DNA of 64,000 nt from Methylobacterium frigidaeris (GTDB taxonomy: Bacteria; Pseudomonadota; Alphaproteobacteria; Rhizobiales; Beijerinckiaceae): the NCBI RefSeq assembly GCF_022179185.1, contig NZ_BPQJ01000002.1, positions 62,001-126,000 on the forward strand, written 5' to 3'. The number at the start of each line of letters is the position of its first letter. Position 1 is the stretch's first letter. Shown here one piece after another: positions 55,285 to 63,814 of this stretch. Under the pieces are notes generated by a model, which worked only from the letters and a program-made list of their open reading frames with translations, ran no database searches and had not been told where the DNA came from. Position numbers and translations under genes: made by a program.

Positions 55285-55884
55285 TCAGTCCTTGAGGTCC
55301 TTCTCGATGTCGGCGAGCAGCGCTAGGTGCTCGCGGATCTGGCCGCGGGCGAGCTTGGCGACGCCGATGGTCTCACGGTCCTTGCCGGAGCCGAGGTAGG
55401 CCTCCTGGATCTTGAGAAGCGCCTGATGGCCCTCGACCTGGCCTCGGATGTACTCGAGGTCGAAGGCCTTGCCGGACTTGGCCTGTTCGAGCTTGTCCAG
55501 CATCGCCTTGCCCTTCGGGTCGAGCTGGCCGGTGACATCGGGCTCGGCCGGCGGCTTCACCTGGCCGGAAGCGGCCTGGGTGGGGTCGCGCATCGCCTTG
55601 AGCACGTCGGCGATGGTCTCCTGCTCGGCAACCTCGAAGCGCGCGAACTGCTTCACGTCGCCGTCGGAGCCCTTGGTGAGCGCGACGCGGCTCGCCGCCA
55701 GGGAGGCCGACCCGGCCGCGAGGGTGTCGGCGACGTATCGGGCCTCGGCCTCGCCCATCCGGGCGCCGCTATTGCCGGTCGCCGCCGCGGTCGGACCGCC
55801 CTGCAGCTGCGCGAGCGCCACCGTGGTGAAGGAGGGAATCGCCACGGCCGAGGCGATGGCGGTCAGTGCGAGACGACGATGCAT
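55285..55884 (-). CDS. exported DUF4142-family protein
   Basis: A 199-residue periplasmic protein with a signal peptide (cleavage near VALAQ) and a DUF4142 helical bundle (about 45-195). YVADTLAAGSASLAASRVAL, KQFARFEVAEQETIADVLKAM and FDLEYIRGQVEGHQALLKIQEAYL are the family's repeated helix motifs. DUF4142 proteins belong to a ferritin-like four-helix group of unknown function, often stress-linked. AAGGTG precedes the ATG. The leader has mutually exclusive hairpins. Confidence 0.8.
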   Translation of the reverse strand: MHRRLALTAIASAVAIPSFTTVALAQLQGGPTAAATGNSGARMGEAEARYVADTLAAGSASLAASRVALTKGSDGDVKQFARFEVAEQETIADVLKAMRDPTQAASGQVKPPAEPDVTGQLDPKGKAMLDKLEQAKSGKAFDLEYIRGQVEGHQALLKIQEAYLGSGKDRETIGVAKLARGQIREHLALLADIEKDLKD

Positions 55885-55911
55885 GGGACACCTTGCTCTT
55901 CGCGGTGGAAA

Positions 55912-55954
55912 CTCTCGACAGTGAGAGGCGTCCGGGCGTCGGACCTCTCGAGAG
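55912..55954 (-). promoter_or_regulatory. leader of the DUF4142 gene with alternating complementary segments
   Basis: CTCTC (55912-55916), GAGAGG (55923-55928), CCTCTC (55944-55949) and CGAGAG (55949-55954) are complementary in neighbouring pairs: first with second, second with third (helped by TCCG/CGGA), third with fourth. They lie 28-70 nt upstream of the ATG. The arrangement permits alternative hairpins in the 5' untranslated RNA. Confidence 0.35.
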
Positions 55955-56482
55955 CAAGCACTAACGTTATGGCGAGAGAGGGGGTTTCACCGTCGCCTTT
56001 CGGGAATCGCGTCGGCCCCCGCGCCGCGGAGCGCGGCCGAGGGCGAGGAGCGCTGCACGGGGATTACGGGCCACGGCCCTGCACCGTTCGCGCCCGGCGG
56101 CTACGCCCATCGGTGAGGTTACGCCGATCGTCGTTAACGTGTCGTCTGCCGGTGACAAGGGCCATGATCGGCAAGGCCAGGATCGGCAAGGCCAGGATCG
56201 GCGGGACGGCCGCGGGACGACGGAGGCTGAGGATGACGACGATCTTCTTCGGATCACTCCGCGCGGCCCCGGACGCCAGGCAGGGGGGCGTCAAGCCGGT
56301 GGCGTTCGTCTGCTGCTCGGCGATCGTCGTCTGCCACATCGTCGACCGACGCAGGGTGACGAAACCGTAATCTCCCGGTGAGGTCCGGGCCATCAGGCCG
56401 CGCGCACTCTGCCACCTCGGCGGCTCGACAACCGGCCGCGCGAGGATCTGGGCCGAGGATCTGTGCCATGTGGATCTGTGCC
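55955..56482. other. gene-poor spacer with a 15-bp tandem repeat
   Basis: Between the DUF4142 leader and the Spy-like gene only one weak small-gene candidate is found. GATCGGCAAGGCCAG is repeated at 56166-56180 and 56181-56195, with a partial third copy to 56202. No terminator or operator is identified. Confidence 0.4.
56233..56370 (+). CDS. possible 45-residue small protein
   Basis: An ATG with GGAGG 6 bp upstream opens MTTIFFGSLRAAPDAR and continues through a hydrophobic Cys-containing stretch (VAFVCCSAIVVCHIV) to a stop before the Spy-like gene. It could be a small membrane protein, but the frame may be open by chance. Confidence 0.25.
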   Translation: MTTIFFGSLRAAPDARQGGVKPVAFVCCSAIVVCHIVDRRRVTKP

Positions 56483-57013
56483 ATGCGACGCACTCTCACC
56501 GCCGGAGCCTTGGCGGGGATCTTGAGTGCGGGGATGCTCGCCACGGCTCTGGCGCAGGCGCCGGACGCGTCGCGGCCGATGCAGGTCGCCCATGCGGGCG
56601 ACAGGCCGGGCGAGCCGGGCGGCCGGCACCGTCTCAGCGCCGAGGACGTCCAGGCCCTCACCGACGCGCGCGTGGCGGCCCTGCATGCCGGCCTGAAGCT
56701 CACTCCCGACCAGGAGAAGCTGTGGCCGCCGGTCGAGGGGGCGATGCGCAACCTCGCCAAGGTCCGGCGCGACCAGCGCGAGGCCCGGCGCGGGCGCGAC
56801 CGCGATCCCGTGGCGGAGACGGCGCCGGATGCGATCCGGGCCCGGGCCGACGCCCTGGCGGCGCGCTCGGACGCGCTGCGCAAGCTCGCCGACGCTTCGC
56901 AGCCGCTCTACGCCACCCTCGACCAAGCGCAGAAGCAGCGCGCCGCGATGCTGAGCCGGCCGATGGGACCGCGCCACCATCCGGGCATGCACCGGCACCA
57001 TCGCGACGACTGA
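56483..57013 (+). CDS. Spy/CpxP-like periplasmic protein (LTxxQ motif)
   Basis: A 176-residue exported helical protein. The signal peptide is RRTLTAGALAGILSAGMLA with cleavage near ALAQ. The mature part contains LKLTPDQEKLWPPVEGAM (about 71-88), the LTxxQ motif of the Spy/CpxP chaperone family, then Arg-rich coiled helices and a His-rich end (GPRHHPGMHRHHRDD) that could bind metal. The family acts in periplasmic stress and metal-response networks. ATG at 56483 is preferred; one at 56468 is in frame. Confidence 0.75.
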   Translation: MRRTLTAGALAGILSAGMLATALAQAPDASRPMQVAHAGDRPGEPGGRHRLSAEDVQALTDARVAALHAGLKLTPDQEKLWPPVEGAMRNLAKVRRDQREARRGRDRDPVAETAPDAIRARADALAARSDALRKLADASQPLYATLDQAQKQRAAMLSRPMGPRHHPGMHRHHRDD

Positions 57014-57381
57014 CCCCGCGACGCCCGATCCGATGCCCGCGTAACCGCCGAGCGGACGTCCCGAGCCTCCTCCTCGATCCCCTCCCTCCGCAAGCCCTTT
57101 CCCCCCTCCTGCCGCTCCTCGCCGCCCCGGCTCACGCCGCGGGCGGCGCTGCCGCGTGGGGCGCTCGCAACATTCCGCGCAATCCGCACGCAATCCGGCC
57201 ATGCGATACCGGACGGCGCGGTGAAGCTCGGCAGAAATCGACAACTGGCCGGGACACCGCGAGGAAACGCGCCGCGGCGGGCCCTCGCGACCGATCGGAC
57301 CCTCGACGAGGCCGAGCGGCGCGACCGACCCAACCGAAGAGCAGCCATGACAGACTGAGCGGCAACCAGCGGGAGAGGCAG
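57014..57381. other. 368-bp spacer with a pyrimidine-rich tract
   Basis: About 57064-57135 is almost pure C/T on the plus strand. The remainder is ordinary GC-rich DNA. No gene, terminator or operator is recognised; the promoter of the following small gene should lie here. Confidence 0.35.
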
Positions 57382-57708
57382 ATGGACAACATCATCCGTC
57401 CGGATTTCCAGCGTGCGGCCAAGGCCCGAGCCGGCGAGACGAGAAAACCCGGCGCCAGCAGTCCCGTGCAGTACGTCAAGACCTACGGCGAGGTCGGCTC
57501 GCACGCCGTCTCGCTGGTGCGCACCCGGTCGGGTCTTGGGGGCGACGTCTACCAGGTCGTGATCGACATGCCCGGCGGCCAGGTCGGCCCGGTCGGCGTC
57601 GAGCCGGCGACGAAGGACGGCATGTTCGACGCCGACCGCGTCGGCATCGCGGTGCTCCGCACCCTCGAATTGCTGGCTCTTCGCTCCGGCGATTTCGACG
57701 TCGCCTGA
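57382..57708 (+). CDS. conserved-looking hypothetical protein, 108 residues
   Basis: A soluble protein with a basic, disordered N-terminus (about 1-28) and a compact alpha/beta C-terminal part (YVKTYGEVGSHAVSLVRTRS, VYQVVIDMPGGQVGPVGVEP, DRVGIAVLRTLELLAL). GGGAGAGG precedes the ATG, so translation is well supported. No domain is recognised. It stands alone upstream of the aminotransferase gene. Confidence 0.65.
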   Translation: MDNIIRPDFQRAAKARAGETRKPGASSPVQYVKTYGEVGSHAVSLVRTRSGLGGDVYQVVIDMPGGQVGPVGVEPATKDGMFDADRVGIAVLRTLELLALRSGDFDVA

Positions 57709-57809
57709 CGCGCAGCAGGTTCAACCCCCTCCCTCTCTCCCCGAAGGCTTCCCGCGTGGACAGTCGCCACCGGGCCGCGCCATCATGCGGAAGAGAGGGT
57801 TGGGAGGAC

Positions 57810-58694
57810 ATGATGGCCGAGCCGACGGGAGCCGGGAACGCCGTTACCGAGGAAACGTGGACGTATTTCGAGGGCGCCTGGCATCCGGGCAACGTGCGGA
57901 TGATGGGGCCGCGCACCCACGCCGCCTGGCTCGCCTCGACGGTGTTCGACGGGGCCCGGGCCTTCGAGGGCGTGACCCCGGATCTCGACCTCCACCTCGC
58001 CCGGATCAACCGCTCGGCCGCCGCCTTCGGCCTCGAGCCGGTGGTGGCGGAGGGCACCTGGGCCGAGCTGGTGCGGGACGGGCTCAGGCGCTTCGCGCCC
58101 GACGCCGCGCTCTACATCCGGCCGATGTACTGGGCGGAGGCGGGCCTGGGCGGCGCGGTGCGGTTCGATCCGGCCTCGACCAACTGGTGCCTGTGCCTCT
58201 ACGAGGCGCCGATGCCGCCGCCGACCGGCTTCACCGCCACCCTGTCGCCGTTCCGGCGCCCGACGCCGGACACCGCCCCCCTCGACGCCAAGGCCGGCTG
58301 CCTCTACCCGAACAGCGCCCGGGCGATCGCCGAGGCCGCCTCCCGCGGCTTCGGCAACGCCCTGATGCGCGACGCGCTCGGCAACGTCGCGGAATTCGCC
58401 ACCGCCAACGTGCTGATGGCCCGGGGCGGCGTGGTCTACACGCCGGTCCCGAATGGCACGTTCCTGGCCGGCATCACCCGCGGGAGGGTGATCGCGCTCC
58501 TGCGCGAGGCCGGGATCACCGTGGTCGAGAAGACGCTCACGGTCGACGACCTGATGGGCGCCGACGAGGTCTTCTCCGTCGGCAACTTCGCCAAGGTCGT
58601 GCCGGTGACGGCCCTCGACGGCCGGTCCTTCGGACCCGGGCCGCTGTTCCGGAAAGCCCGCGAGCTGTACTGGACCTTCGCGCATCGTGGCTGA
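57810..58694 (+). CDS. branched-chain-type aminotransferase (PLP class IV)
   Basis: A 294-residue fold-type IV aminotransferase, likely interconverting leucine, isoleucine or valine with their 2-oxo acids. VFDGARAFEG, the PLP-lysine region LDAKAGCLYPNSARAIAEA, EFATANVLMARGGVVYTP and LAGITRGRVIALL are the IlvE signatures. D-amino-acid transaminase relatives share these, so specificity is probable, not certain. GGGAGG precedes ATGATG at 57810-57815; the second ATG has better spacing. Confidence 0.82.
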   Translation: MMAEPTGAGNAVTEETWTYFEGAWHPGNVRMMGPRTHAAWLASTVFDGARAFEGVTPDLDLHLARINRSAAAFGLEPVVAEGTWAELVRDGLRRFAPDAALYIRPMYWAEAGLGGAVRFDPASTNWCLCLYEAPMPPPTGFTATLSPFRRPTPDTAPLDAKAGCLYPNSARAIAEAASRGFGNALMRDALGNVAEFATANVLMARGGVVYTPVPNGTFLAGITRGRVIALLREAGITVVEKTLTVDDLMGADEVFSVGNFAKVVPVTALDGRSFGPGPLFRKARELYWTFAHRG

Positions 58695-58765
58695 TCCGCC
58701 TTTACGGCTCCGCTTCCCGCGCTACCCTTGTGGCAGCGTGGCGGTGCGGGGGATGTCGGGCAGTG

Positions 58766-59863
58766 ATGGTCGTGCGGTTGGCGGTGGCGTGGGCGACAGT
58801 GGCGGCCTTCGCGGTGTTCGGCGGCGGCTGGCTCGGGGGGCTCGATGCGCCGCTGGTGGCGGCAGGGCTGTTCGTCTGGCTCTTCTCCGTGATCCTGTGG
58901 TCGGCCTTCGGGGTGGTGCACGAGGCGGAAGAGCTCGCCGACCGCCTTGGCGAACCCTACGGCACCCTGATCCTGACTCTGTCGATCGTCGTGATCGAGG
59001 TGGCGCTGGTCGCCGCCGTGATGCTCGGGGCCAAGGCCGCCCCGACGCTCGGGCGCGACACGATGTTCGCCGTCATCATGATCGTGATGAACGGCCTCGT
59101 CGGGGTCGGGCTGATCCTCGGCGGCCTGCGCCACCACCGCCAGAACTACAACCTCGATGGCGCCGGCGCCTACCTGGCGGCGATCATCCCGCTCACCACC
59201 ATCGCCCTCATCATCCCGAACTTCACCACCTCGACCCCGGACGGCTCGCTGACCGCGTTCCAGGCGGTCGCCTTCTCGGTACTGACGGTGGTACTCTACG
59301 GCATCTTCCTGCTGCTCCAGACTGGCCGGCACAGCGACTTCTTCACCGACTTCGTCAAGCCGGGCGCCGTCGCACCGGAGGCGGCGATTGCCCACCCGGA
59401 TGCGGGCCGCGGCGCGATCCTGCGCCATGCCGGCCTGCTCCTCGTCAGCCTCCTGCCGATCGTGCTCCTGTCGAAGAGCCTGGCGGCGATCCTCGACCAC
59501 GGCATCAAGGCCCTCGGGGCGCCCTCGGCCCTCGGCGGCGTCATCATCGCCGCCATCGTGTTCACCCCGGAGGGCATCAGCGCCATCAAGGCGATCCGGC
59601 GCGACCAGCTCCAGCGCGCGATCAACCTCTGCCTCGGCGCCGTGACCTCGACGGTCGGCCTCACCGTGCCGGCGGTGCTCGCCATCGGCCTCATCTCGGG
59701 CCAGCGGGTGGTGCTGGGCCTGGCTCCGGCCGAGATGGCGGTGCTCGCCATGACGCTGCTGCTCAGCGTCATCACCTTCTCGCGCCAGGGGACCACGGTG
59801 CTGGAGGGCGCGGTGCACCTGGTGGTGTTCCTGACCTACCTGACGCTGATCTTCAGTCCGTGA
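58766..59863 (+). CDS. chaA: Ca2+(Na+,K+)/H+ antiporter ChaA-like
   Basis: A 365-residue CaCA-superfamily antiporter, the same length as E. coli ChaA. About eleven membrane helices form two inverted halves. The alpha-repeat motifs are GTLILTLSIVVIEVALVAAVML with its ion-binding Glu, and FTPEGISAIKAIRRDQLQRAINLCLGAVTSTVGLTVP. The acidic loop between halves is short. It exports cations in exchange for protons and contributes to alkaline and salt tolerance. The start is an ATG 71 bp after the aminotransferase gene; a Shine-Dalgarno is not obvious. Confidence 0.88.
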   Translation: MVVRLAVAWATVAAFAVFGGGWLGGLDAPLVAAGLFVWLFSVILWSAFGVVHEAEELADRLGEPYGTLILTLSIVVIEVALVAAVMLGAKAAPTLGRDTMFAVIMIVMNGLVGVGLILGGLRHHRQNYNLDGAGAYLAAIIPLTTIALIIPNFTTSTPDGSLTAFQAVAFSVLTVVLYGIFLLLQTGRHSDFFTDFVKPGAVAPEAAIAHPDAGRGAILRHAGLLLVSLLPIVLLSKSLAAILDHGIKALGAPSALGGVIIAAIVFTPEGISAIKAIRRDQLQRAINLCLGAVTSTVGLTVPAVLAIGLISGQRVVLGLAPAEMAVLAMTLLLSVITFSRQGTTVLEGAVHLVVFLTYLTLIFSP

Positions 59864-59956
59864 GGCAGCCGACGCGCCACGATTCCATCCCACACGCGAC
59901 CTCGGGATGACGTCGCGTGCGGCATGGGCCGAAGCATGCAGCCCGATATGGAAAAC

Positions 59957-59980
59957 GGCGCGGGCCCTTCGGCCCGCGCC
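59957..59980 (-). terminator. terminator of glnII
   Basis: GGCGCGGGCC (59957-59966), a 4-nt loop and GGCCCGCGCC (59971-59980) make a perfect 10-bp stem; on the minus strand it is followed by GTTTTC, an intrinsic-type U-run. It is 40 bp beyond the glnII stop and could also stop chaA readthrough. Confidence 0.8.
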
Positions 59981-60020
59981 GCTCATGCTCTCACTGCTCT
60001 TGCACCGCTCTTGAAGAGGC

Positions 60021-61055
60021 TCAGGCCGCGGCCGAGACCTCGGTCGGGACGGTCGAGATGGTCTTCAGGATCTGCGAGGCGATCTGGTAGGGGTCGCCCA
60101 TCGAGTTCGGGCGGCGATCCTCGAGATAGCCCTTGTATCCGTTGTTGACGAAGCTGTGGGGCACGCGGATCGAGGCGCCGCGGTCGGCTACGCCCCAGCT
60201 GAAAGTGTGGATCGAGGCGGTCTCGTGCTTGCCGGTCAGCCGCATGTGGTTGTCCGGGCCGTAGACGGCGATGTGGTCCTCACGGGCATCCCCGAAGGCC
60301 GCCATCAGCTTCTCGAAGTACTCCTTGCCGCCGACTTCGCGCATATACGAGGTCGAGAAGTTGGCGTGCATGCCCGAGCCGTTCCAGTCGGTGTCGCCGA
60401 GCGGCTTGCAGTGGTACTCGATATCGATCTCGTACTTCTCGCAGAGGCGCTGCATCAGGTAGCGCGCCATCCACATCTCGTCGGCGGCCCGCTTGGAGCC
60501 CTTGCCGAAGATCTGGAACTCCCACTGCCCCTTCGCCACCTCGGCGTTGATGCCCTCGTGGTTGATGCCGGCGGCGAGGCAGAGATCGAGGTGCTCCTCG
60601 ACGATCTGGCGGGCGACCGAGCCGACGTTGGAGTAGCCGACGCCGGTGTAGTACGGGCCCTGCGGCGCCGGGAAGCCGGTCTCGGGGAAGCCGAGCGGGC
60701 GGCCGTTCTTGTAGAAGAAGTATTCCTGCTCGAAGCCGAACCAGGCGCCTTCGTCATCCAGGATGGTGGCGCGCTTGTTCGACGGGTGCGGGGTCTTGCC
60801 GTCCGGCATCATGACTTCGCACAGGACCAGGACGCCGTTGGTGCGGGCCGGATCGGGGAAGTGGCGGACGGGCTTCAGCACGCAATCCGAGGAGCTGCCC
60901 TCGGCCTGCTTGGTCGAGCTGCCGTCGAAGCCCCAGAGCGGGAGCTGCTCGAGGGTCGGGAAGCTGTCGAAGGCTTTGATCTGGGTCTTGCCGCGAAGGT
61001 TCGGGGTCGGCGTATAGCCGTCAAGCCAAATATACTCGAGCTTGTATTTGGTCAT
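60021..61055 (-). CDS. glnII: glutamine synthetase type II
   Basis: A 344-residue eukaryote-like GSII making glutamine from glutamate, ammonia and ATP. YIWLDG, LPLWGFDGSSTKQA, GFEQEYFFY, NHEGINAEVAKGQWEFQ, DWNGSGMHANFST and the late ASIRVPHSF site are intact. It is much shorter than GlnA and lacks the adenylylation loop, so control is transcriptional and translational. A sigma-54 promoter lies 80-95 bp upstream of the ATG, and a gstI-like gene is divergent. Rhizobia and methylobacteria carry it alongside GlnA. Confidence 0.95.
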   Translation of the reverse strand: MTKYKLEYIWLDGYTPTPNLRGKTQIKAFDSFPTLEQLPLWGFDGSSTKQAEGSSSDCVLKPVRHFPDPARTNGVLVLCEVMMPDGKTPHPSNKRATILDDEGAWFGFEQEYFFYKNGRPLGFPETGFPAPQGPYYTGVGYSNVGSVARQIVEEHLDLCLAAGINHEGINAEVAKGQWEFQIFGKGSKRAADEMWMARYLMQRLCEKYEIDIEYHCKPLGDTDWNGSGMHANFSTSYMREVGGKEYFEKLMAAFGDAREDHIAVYGPDNHMRLTGKHETASIHTFSWGVADRGASIRVPHSFVNNGYKGYLEDRRPNSMGDPYQIASQILKTISTVPTEVSAAA

Positions 61056-61134
61056 CTCGCGTCTCTCTTCAGGTTCCGATGGAGCCCGTGATTCCTCGTC
61101 GGCGCCCATCACCCGCCAGCGGCATCCCCCGGCT

Positions 61135-61150
61135 TGCATGTCCCGTGCCA
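61135..61150 (-). promoter_or_regulatory. sigma-54 (-24/-12) promoter of glnII
   Basis: On the minus strand the site reads TGGCACGGGACATGCA: GG and GC separated by exactly 10 bases, with a full TGGCAC -24 element. Transcription should start near 61124, giving a leader of about 70 nt before the glnII ATG. NtrC-dependent control is the known pattern for glnII in rhizobia. Confidence 0.75.
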
Positions 61151-61502
61151 AACTCGGTCGGGCCCGACCGAACCGGCGGAACGATCGCGGGGGCGAGACG
61201 TTCTGGAGACCTTGCGGGGTATCGGGAGCGTCCCTGCATTCCGTCTCGCTCGGCGTGGCCCGCAACGCGCGCGGACGCTGCGACCGACGAGACCGGACGA
61301 ATGCCCGGTTGCGCGCCAGGACGCCAAGGAGCCCAACTCCGCGCCACACCCGCCAATTCGAGCGGCGGCGCAAGCGCAGGCATGCACGAATTGTAGCCAA
61401 TCATTGTTTTTTTCGTAGTCAAGCCGCGCAGTTTCCAGGCACACTTCGTTACGAACTCAGAGGCCGTGGCAGGCATGCGCGGCCCTCACGGGAGGCCAGC
61501 CC
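61151..61502. other. remainder of the glnII/gstI divergent region
   Basis: About 350 bp without a gene. It should hold NtrC enhancer sites and the gstI promoter, but no clear NtrC palindrome is identified. A T-run lies at 61406-61413 in a locally AT-rich stretch. Confidence 0.4.
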
Positions 61503-61691
61503 ATGAGCACCACCAACCCGCACGTCTCCGCCAAGATCTACGCCTTTCCGGCCGGCGGCCGCAGCCGCGGCGGCCGCAACGACTGGTCGGTGCCCGGTCC
61601 CGTGGCCCGGGAGCGGGCGCCCGTGATCGTGCCGGCGAGCGGCGGCTACCACGACGAGGCGATCCGCGAGGAGCGCTCGCGCAAGCCGTAG
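61503..61691 (+). CDS. gstI: GstI-like small protein (DUF2735), candidate glutamine synthetase translational inhibitor
   Basis: A 62-residue basic, Gly/Arg-rich protein (SAKIYAFPAGGRSRGGRNDW near the N-terminus). AKIYxFPxGGR is the DUF2735 signature. GGGAGG sits 7 bp before the ATG. In Rhizobium leguminosarum a 63-residue GstI, encoded divergently from glnII, blocks glnII translation under nitrogen excess. Same size, position and orientation here support the same role; the sequence match is motif-level only. Confidence 0.7.
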   Translation: MSTTNPHVSAKIYAFPAGGRSRGGRNDWSVPGPVARERAPVIVPASGGYHDEAIREERSRKP

Positions 61692-61741
61692 GAGGACGGA
61701 CGAGCGCCTGCATTGAGGCGAAGCCCCCGGGCGGGCCGCGC

Positions 61742-62671
61742 CTACTCGCCGAAGATCGACCAGCCGAGGCGCTTCGTCAGCCGCTCCAGGGCGATGCGCC
61801 CGAGATGGGAATTGCCGGCGGCATCAAGCCCCGGGGCCCAGACCGCGATGGAGGCCTTACCCGGCGCCACCGCCAGGATGCCGCCGCCGACGCCGCTCTT
61901 GCCCGGCAGGCCGACCCGGTAGGCGAACTCGCCGGAGCCGTCATAGTGGCCGCAGGTCAGCATCACGGCGTTGATGCGCTTGGCCCGCTCGGGCTGCACC
62001 ACCGACAGGCCGGTGCTGGGATCGCGCCCGGAATGGGCGAGGAACCGCCCCGCCACCGCGAGCTGCCGGCAGGTCATGCTGATGGCGCAGTGGTGGAAAT
62101 AGACCCCGAGCGTGTACTCGACCGGGTTGTCGATCACCCCGAACGACTTCATGTAGTTGGCGAGCGCCACGTTGCGAAAGCCCGTGCGCTGCTCGGAGGC
62201 CGCCACCGCCTCGTCGATGGTGATGCTCGCGTCCTGCGCGAGGAACTGCATGAAGCGCAGGATCTCGCCCAAGGCCTCGCGCGGCTGGTGGCGCGACAGG
62301 ATCAGGTCGGTGACGGCGATCGCTCCGGCGTTGATGAACGGGTTGCGGGGGATGCCGCGCTCGTATTCGAGCTGGACGACCGAGTTGAACGGGCTGCCGG
62401 AGGGCTCGCGCCCGACCCGCTTCCACAGCTTGTCCCCGACCATGCCGAGCGCGAGCGTCAGGGTGAACACCTTCGAGATGCTCTGGATCGAGAACGGCAC
62501 GTCGCAATCGCCCGCCGCCGCGACCGCGCCGTCGGCGCCGATCACCGCGAGGCCGAAATGGCCGGGATCGACCCGGGCGAGCTCCGGGATGTAGCGCGCC
62601 ACCTCGCCGCGATCGGGACGCTGGCGCATCTCGTCGACGATCTCGCTCACGACGGTTTCGAGGTTCGGCAC
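61742..62671 (-). CDS. glsA: glutaminase A
   Basis: A 309-residue serine-dependent beta-lactamase-fold glutaminase hydrolysing glutamine to glutamate and ammonia. The catalytic SISK dyad (Ser64, Lys67), [36 protein letters not shown] and [12 protein letters not shown] are all present. GTG start. With glnII and gstI adjacent it forms a glutamine synthesis/breakdown neighbourhood, though it is read separately. Confidence 0.94.
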   Translation of the reverse strand: MPNLETVVSEIVDEMRQRPDRGEVARYIPELARVDPGHFGLAVIGADGAVAAAGDCDVPFSIQSISKVFTLTLALGMVGDKLWKRVGREPSGSPFNSVVQLEYERGIPRNPFINAGAIAVTDLILSRHQPREALGEILRFMQFLAQDASITIDEAVAASEQRTGFRNVALANYMKSFGVIDNPVEYTLGVYFHHCAISMTCRQLAVAGRFLAHSGRDPSTGLSVVQPERAKRINAVMLTCGHYDGSGEFAYRVGLPGKSGVGGGILAVAPGKASIAVWAPGLDAAGNSHLGRIALERLTKRLGWSIFGE

Positions 62672-62859
62672 GAATCGGGGATCCCGGACTGGAGGAGAAG
62701 CGCGGCCTTATCGCTGCAAGTTCGAGGCCTCAAGCGCGACGCCGCAGGCTCCCACCTCCGCCACACGAGATTTCGCGCGATTGATTGGCACCGCAGCGGA
62801 TTGCCGTGCGTTGACGCCGCGGCTGGACGGAAGGCAGCCGCAGCGCGGGAGCGGCAGGA

Positions 62860-63807
62860 TTGGACCGGAACGGGACCATCGCGATCATCGGGGCGGGCAT
62901 CGCCGGCGCGGCGGCGGCGCGCCGGTTGAGCGGGGCGGGCCGGCGCGTCGTCGTGATCGACAAGGGCCGCAGCCCCGGCGGCCGGATGGCGACGCGGCGC
63001 GGCCCGGACTCCCTGCGCTTCGACCACGGTGCCCAGTATTTCACCGCCCGCGACCCGCGTTTCGCCGCTCTGGTCGAGGACTGGACGGCGCGGGGCATCG
63101 CGGTGTCCTGGGGCGGAGCGGGCCGGCATGTCGGCGTTCCGGCCATGACCGCGCCGGTGCGCGACCTCCTCGCCGACATCGACGTGCGATGCGGCCGCGC
63201 CGTCGGCCGCCTCGTTCGGGAGGGGCGGGACTGGCGGCTGGCGGAAGCCGACGGCGCGGCCCTGGCCGGGGACGCCGCCTTCTCGACGGTGCTCCTCACC
63301 TGCCCGTCGCCCCAGAGCCTCGCCCTTCTCGAGGCGGCGGGCCAGGATCTGCCGGGTGTGGCCGAGATGCGCTACGCGCCGTGCTGGACCCTGATGCTCG
63401 CCCATGACGGCCCGCCGTTCCGCGGCGGGCCGGTGCGGGAGGACCGGGATCCGGAGGCGACGATCGCCTGGATCGCCGAGAACGGGAGCAAGCCCGGGCG
63501 CGAGGGCGGCACGATCGTGGCGCACGCGTCCCCGTCCTGGTCGCGCGCCAACCTTGAATGCGCGGCACAGGACGTCGCCGAGCGGCTGGTCGCGGCCTTG
63601 CAGGATAGCGTCGGACCACTCGGCGAGATCCGCCACCGCGCCGCCCATCGTTGGCGCTACGCCGCGGTCGAGCAGGCCGTGGGCGAGCCATGCCTGTTCG
63701 CACCGGAGGCGGGCCTCGGTTTCGCCGGCGACGGCTGCCTCGGGCCGCGGGTGGAGTTCGCCTATCTGAGCGGCCTCGCCCTCGCCGAGCGGGTGCTCGC
63801 GGCATGA
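62860..63807 (+). CDS. renalase-like FAD-dependent oxidoreductase
   Basis: A 315-residue flavoprotein. The dinucleotide loop GAGIAGAAAARRL (11-23), the GRMATRR segment (about 42-48) and FDHGAQYFTARDPRF are the bacterial renalase signatures; LACGDGCLGP-like FAGDGCLGPRVEFAYLSG near the C-terminus closes the FAD site. Bacterial renalases oxidise isomeric dihydro-NAD(P)H back to the normal cofactor, a repair reaction. TTG start with GGCAGG close upstream; no better ATG exists. Divergent from glsA. Confidence 0.82.
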   Translation: MDRNGTIAIIGAGIAGAAAARRLSGAGRRVVVIDKGRSPGGRMATRRGPDSLRFDHGAQYFTARDPRFAALVEDWTARGIAVSWGGAGRHVGVPAMTAPVRDLLADIDVRCGRAVGRLVREGRDWRLAEADGAALAGDAAFSTVLLTCPSPQSLALLEAAGQDLPGVAEMRYAPCWTLMLAHDGPPFRGGPVREDRDPEATIAWIAENGSKPGREGGTIVAHASPSWSRANLECAAQDVAERLVAALQDSVGPLGEIRHRAAHRWRYAAVEQAVGEPCLFAPEAGLGFAGDGCLGPRVEFAYLSGLALAERVLAA

Positions 63808-63814
63808 CCGTCAA

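Noticed and set aside
61386..61403. A GG/GC pair resembling a second -24/-12 promoter on the minus strand (TTGGCTACAATTCGTGCAT)
   Set aside because: Spacing is 11 bases instead of 10 and the -24 element is TGGCTA rather than TGGCAC. The exact match at 61135-61150 is better placed.
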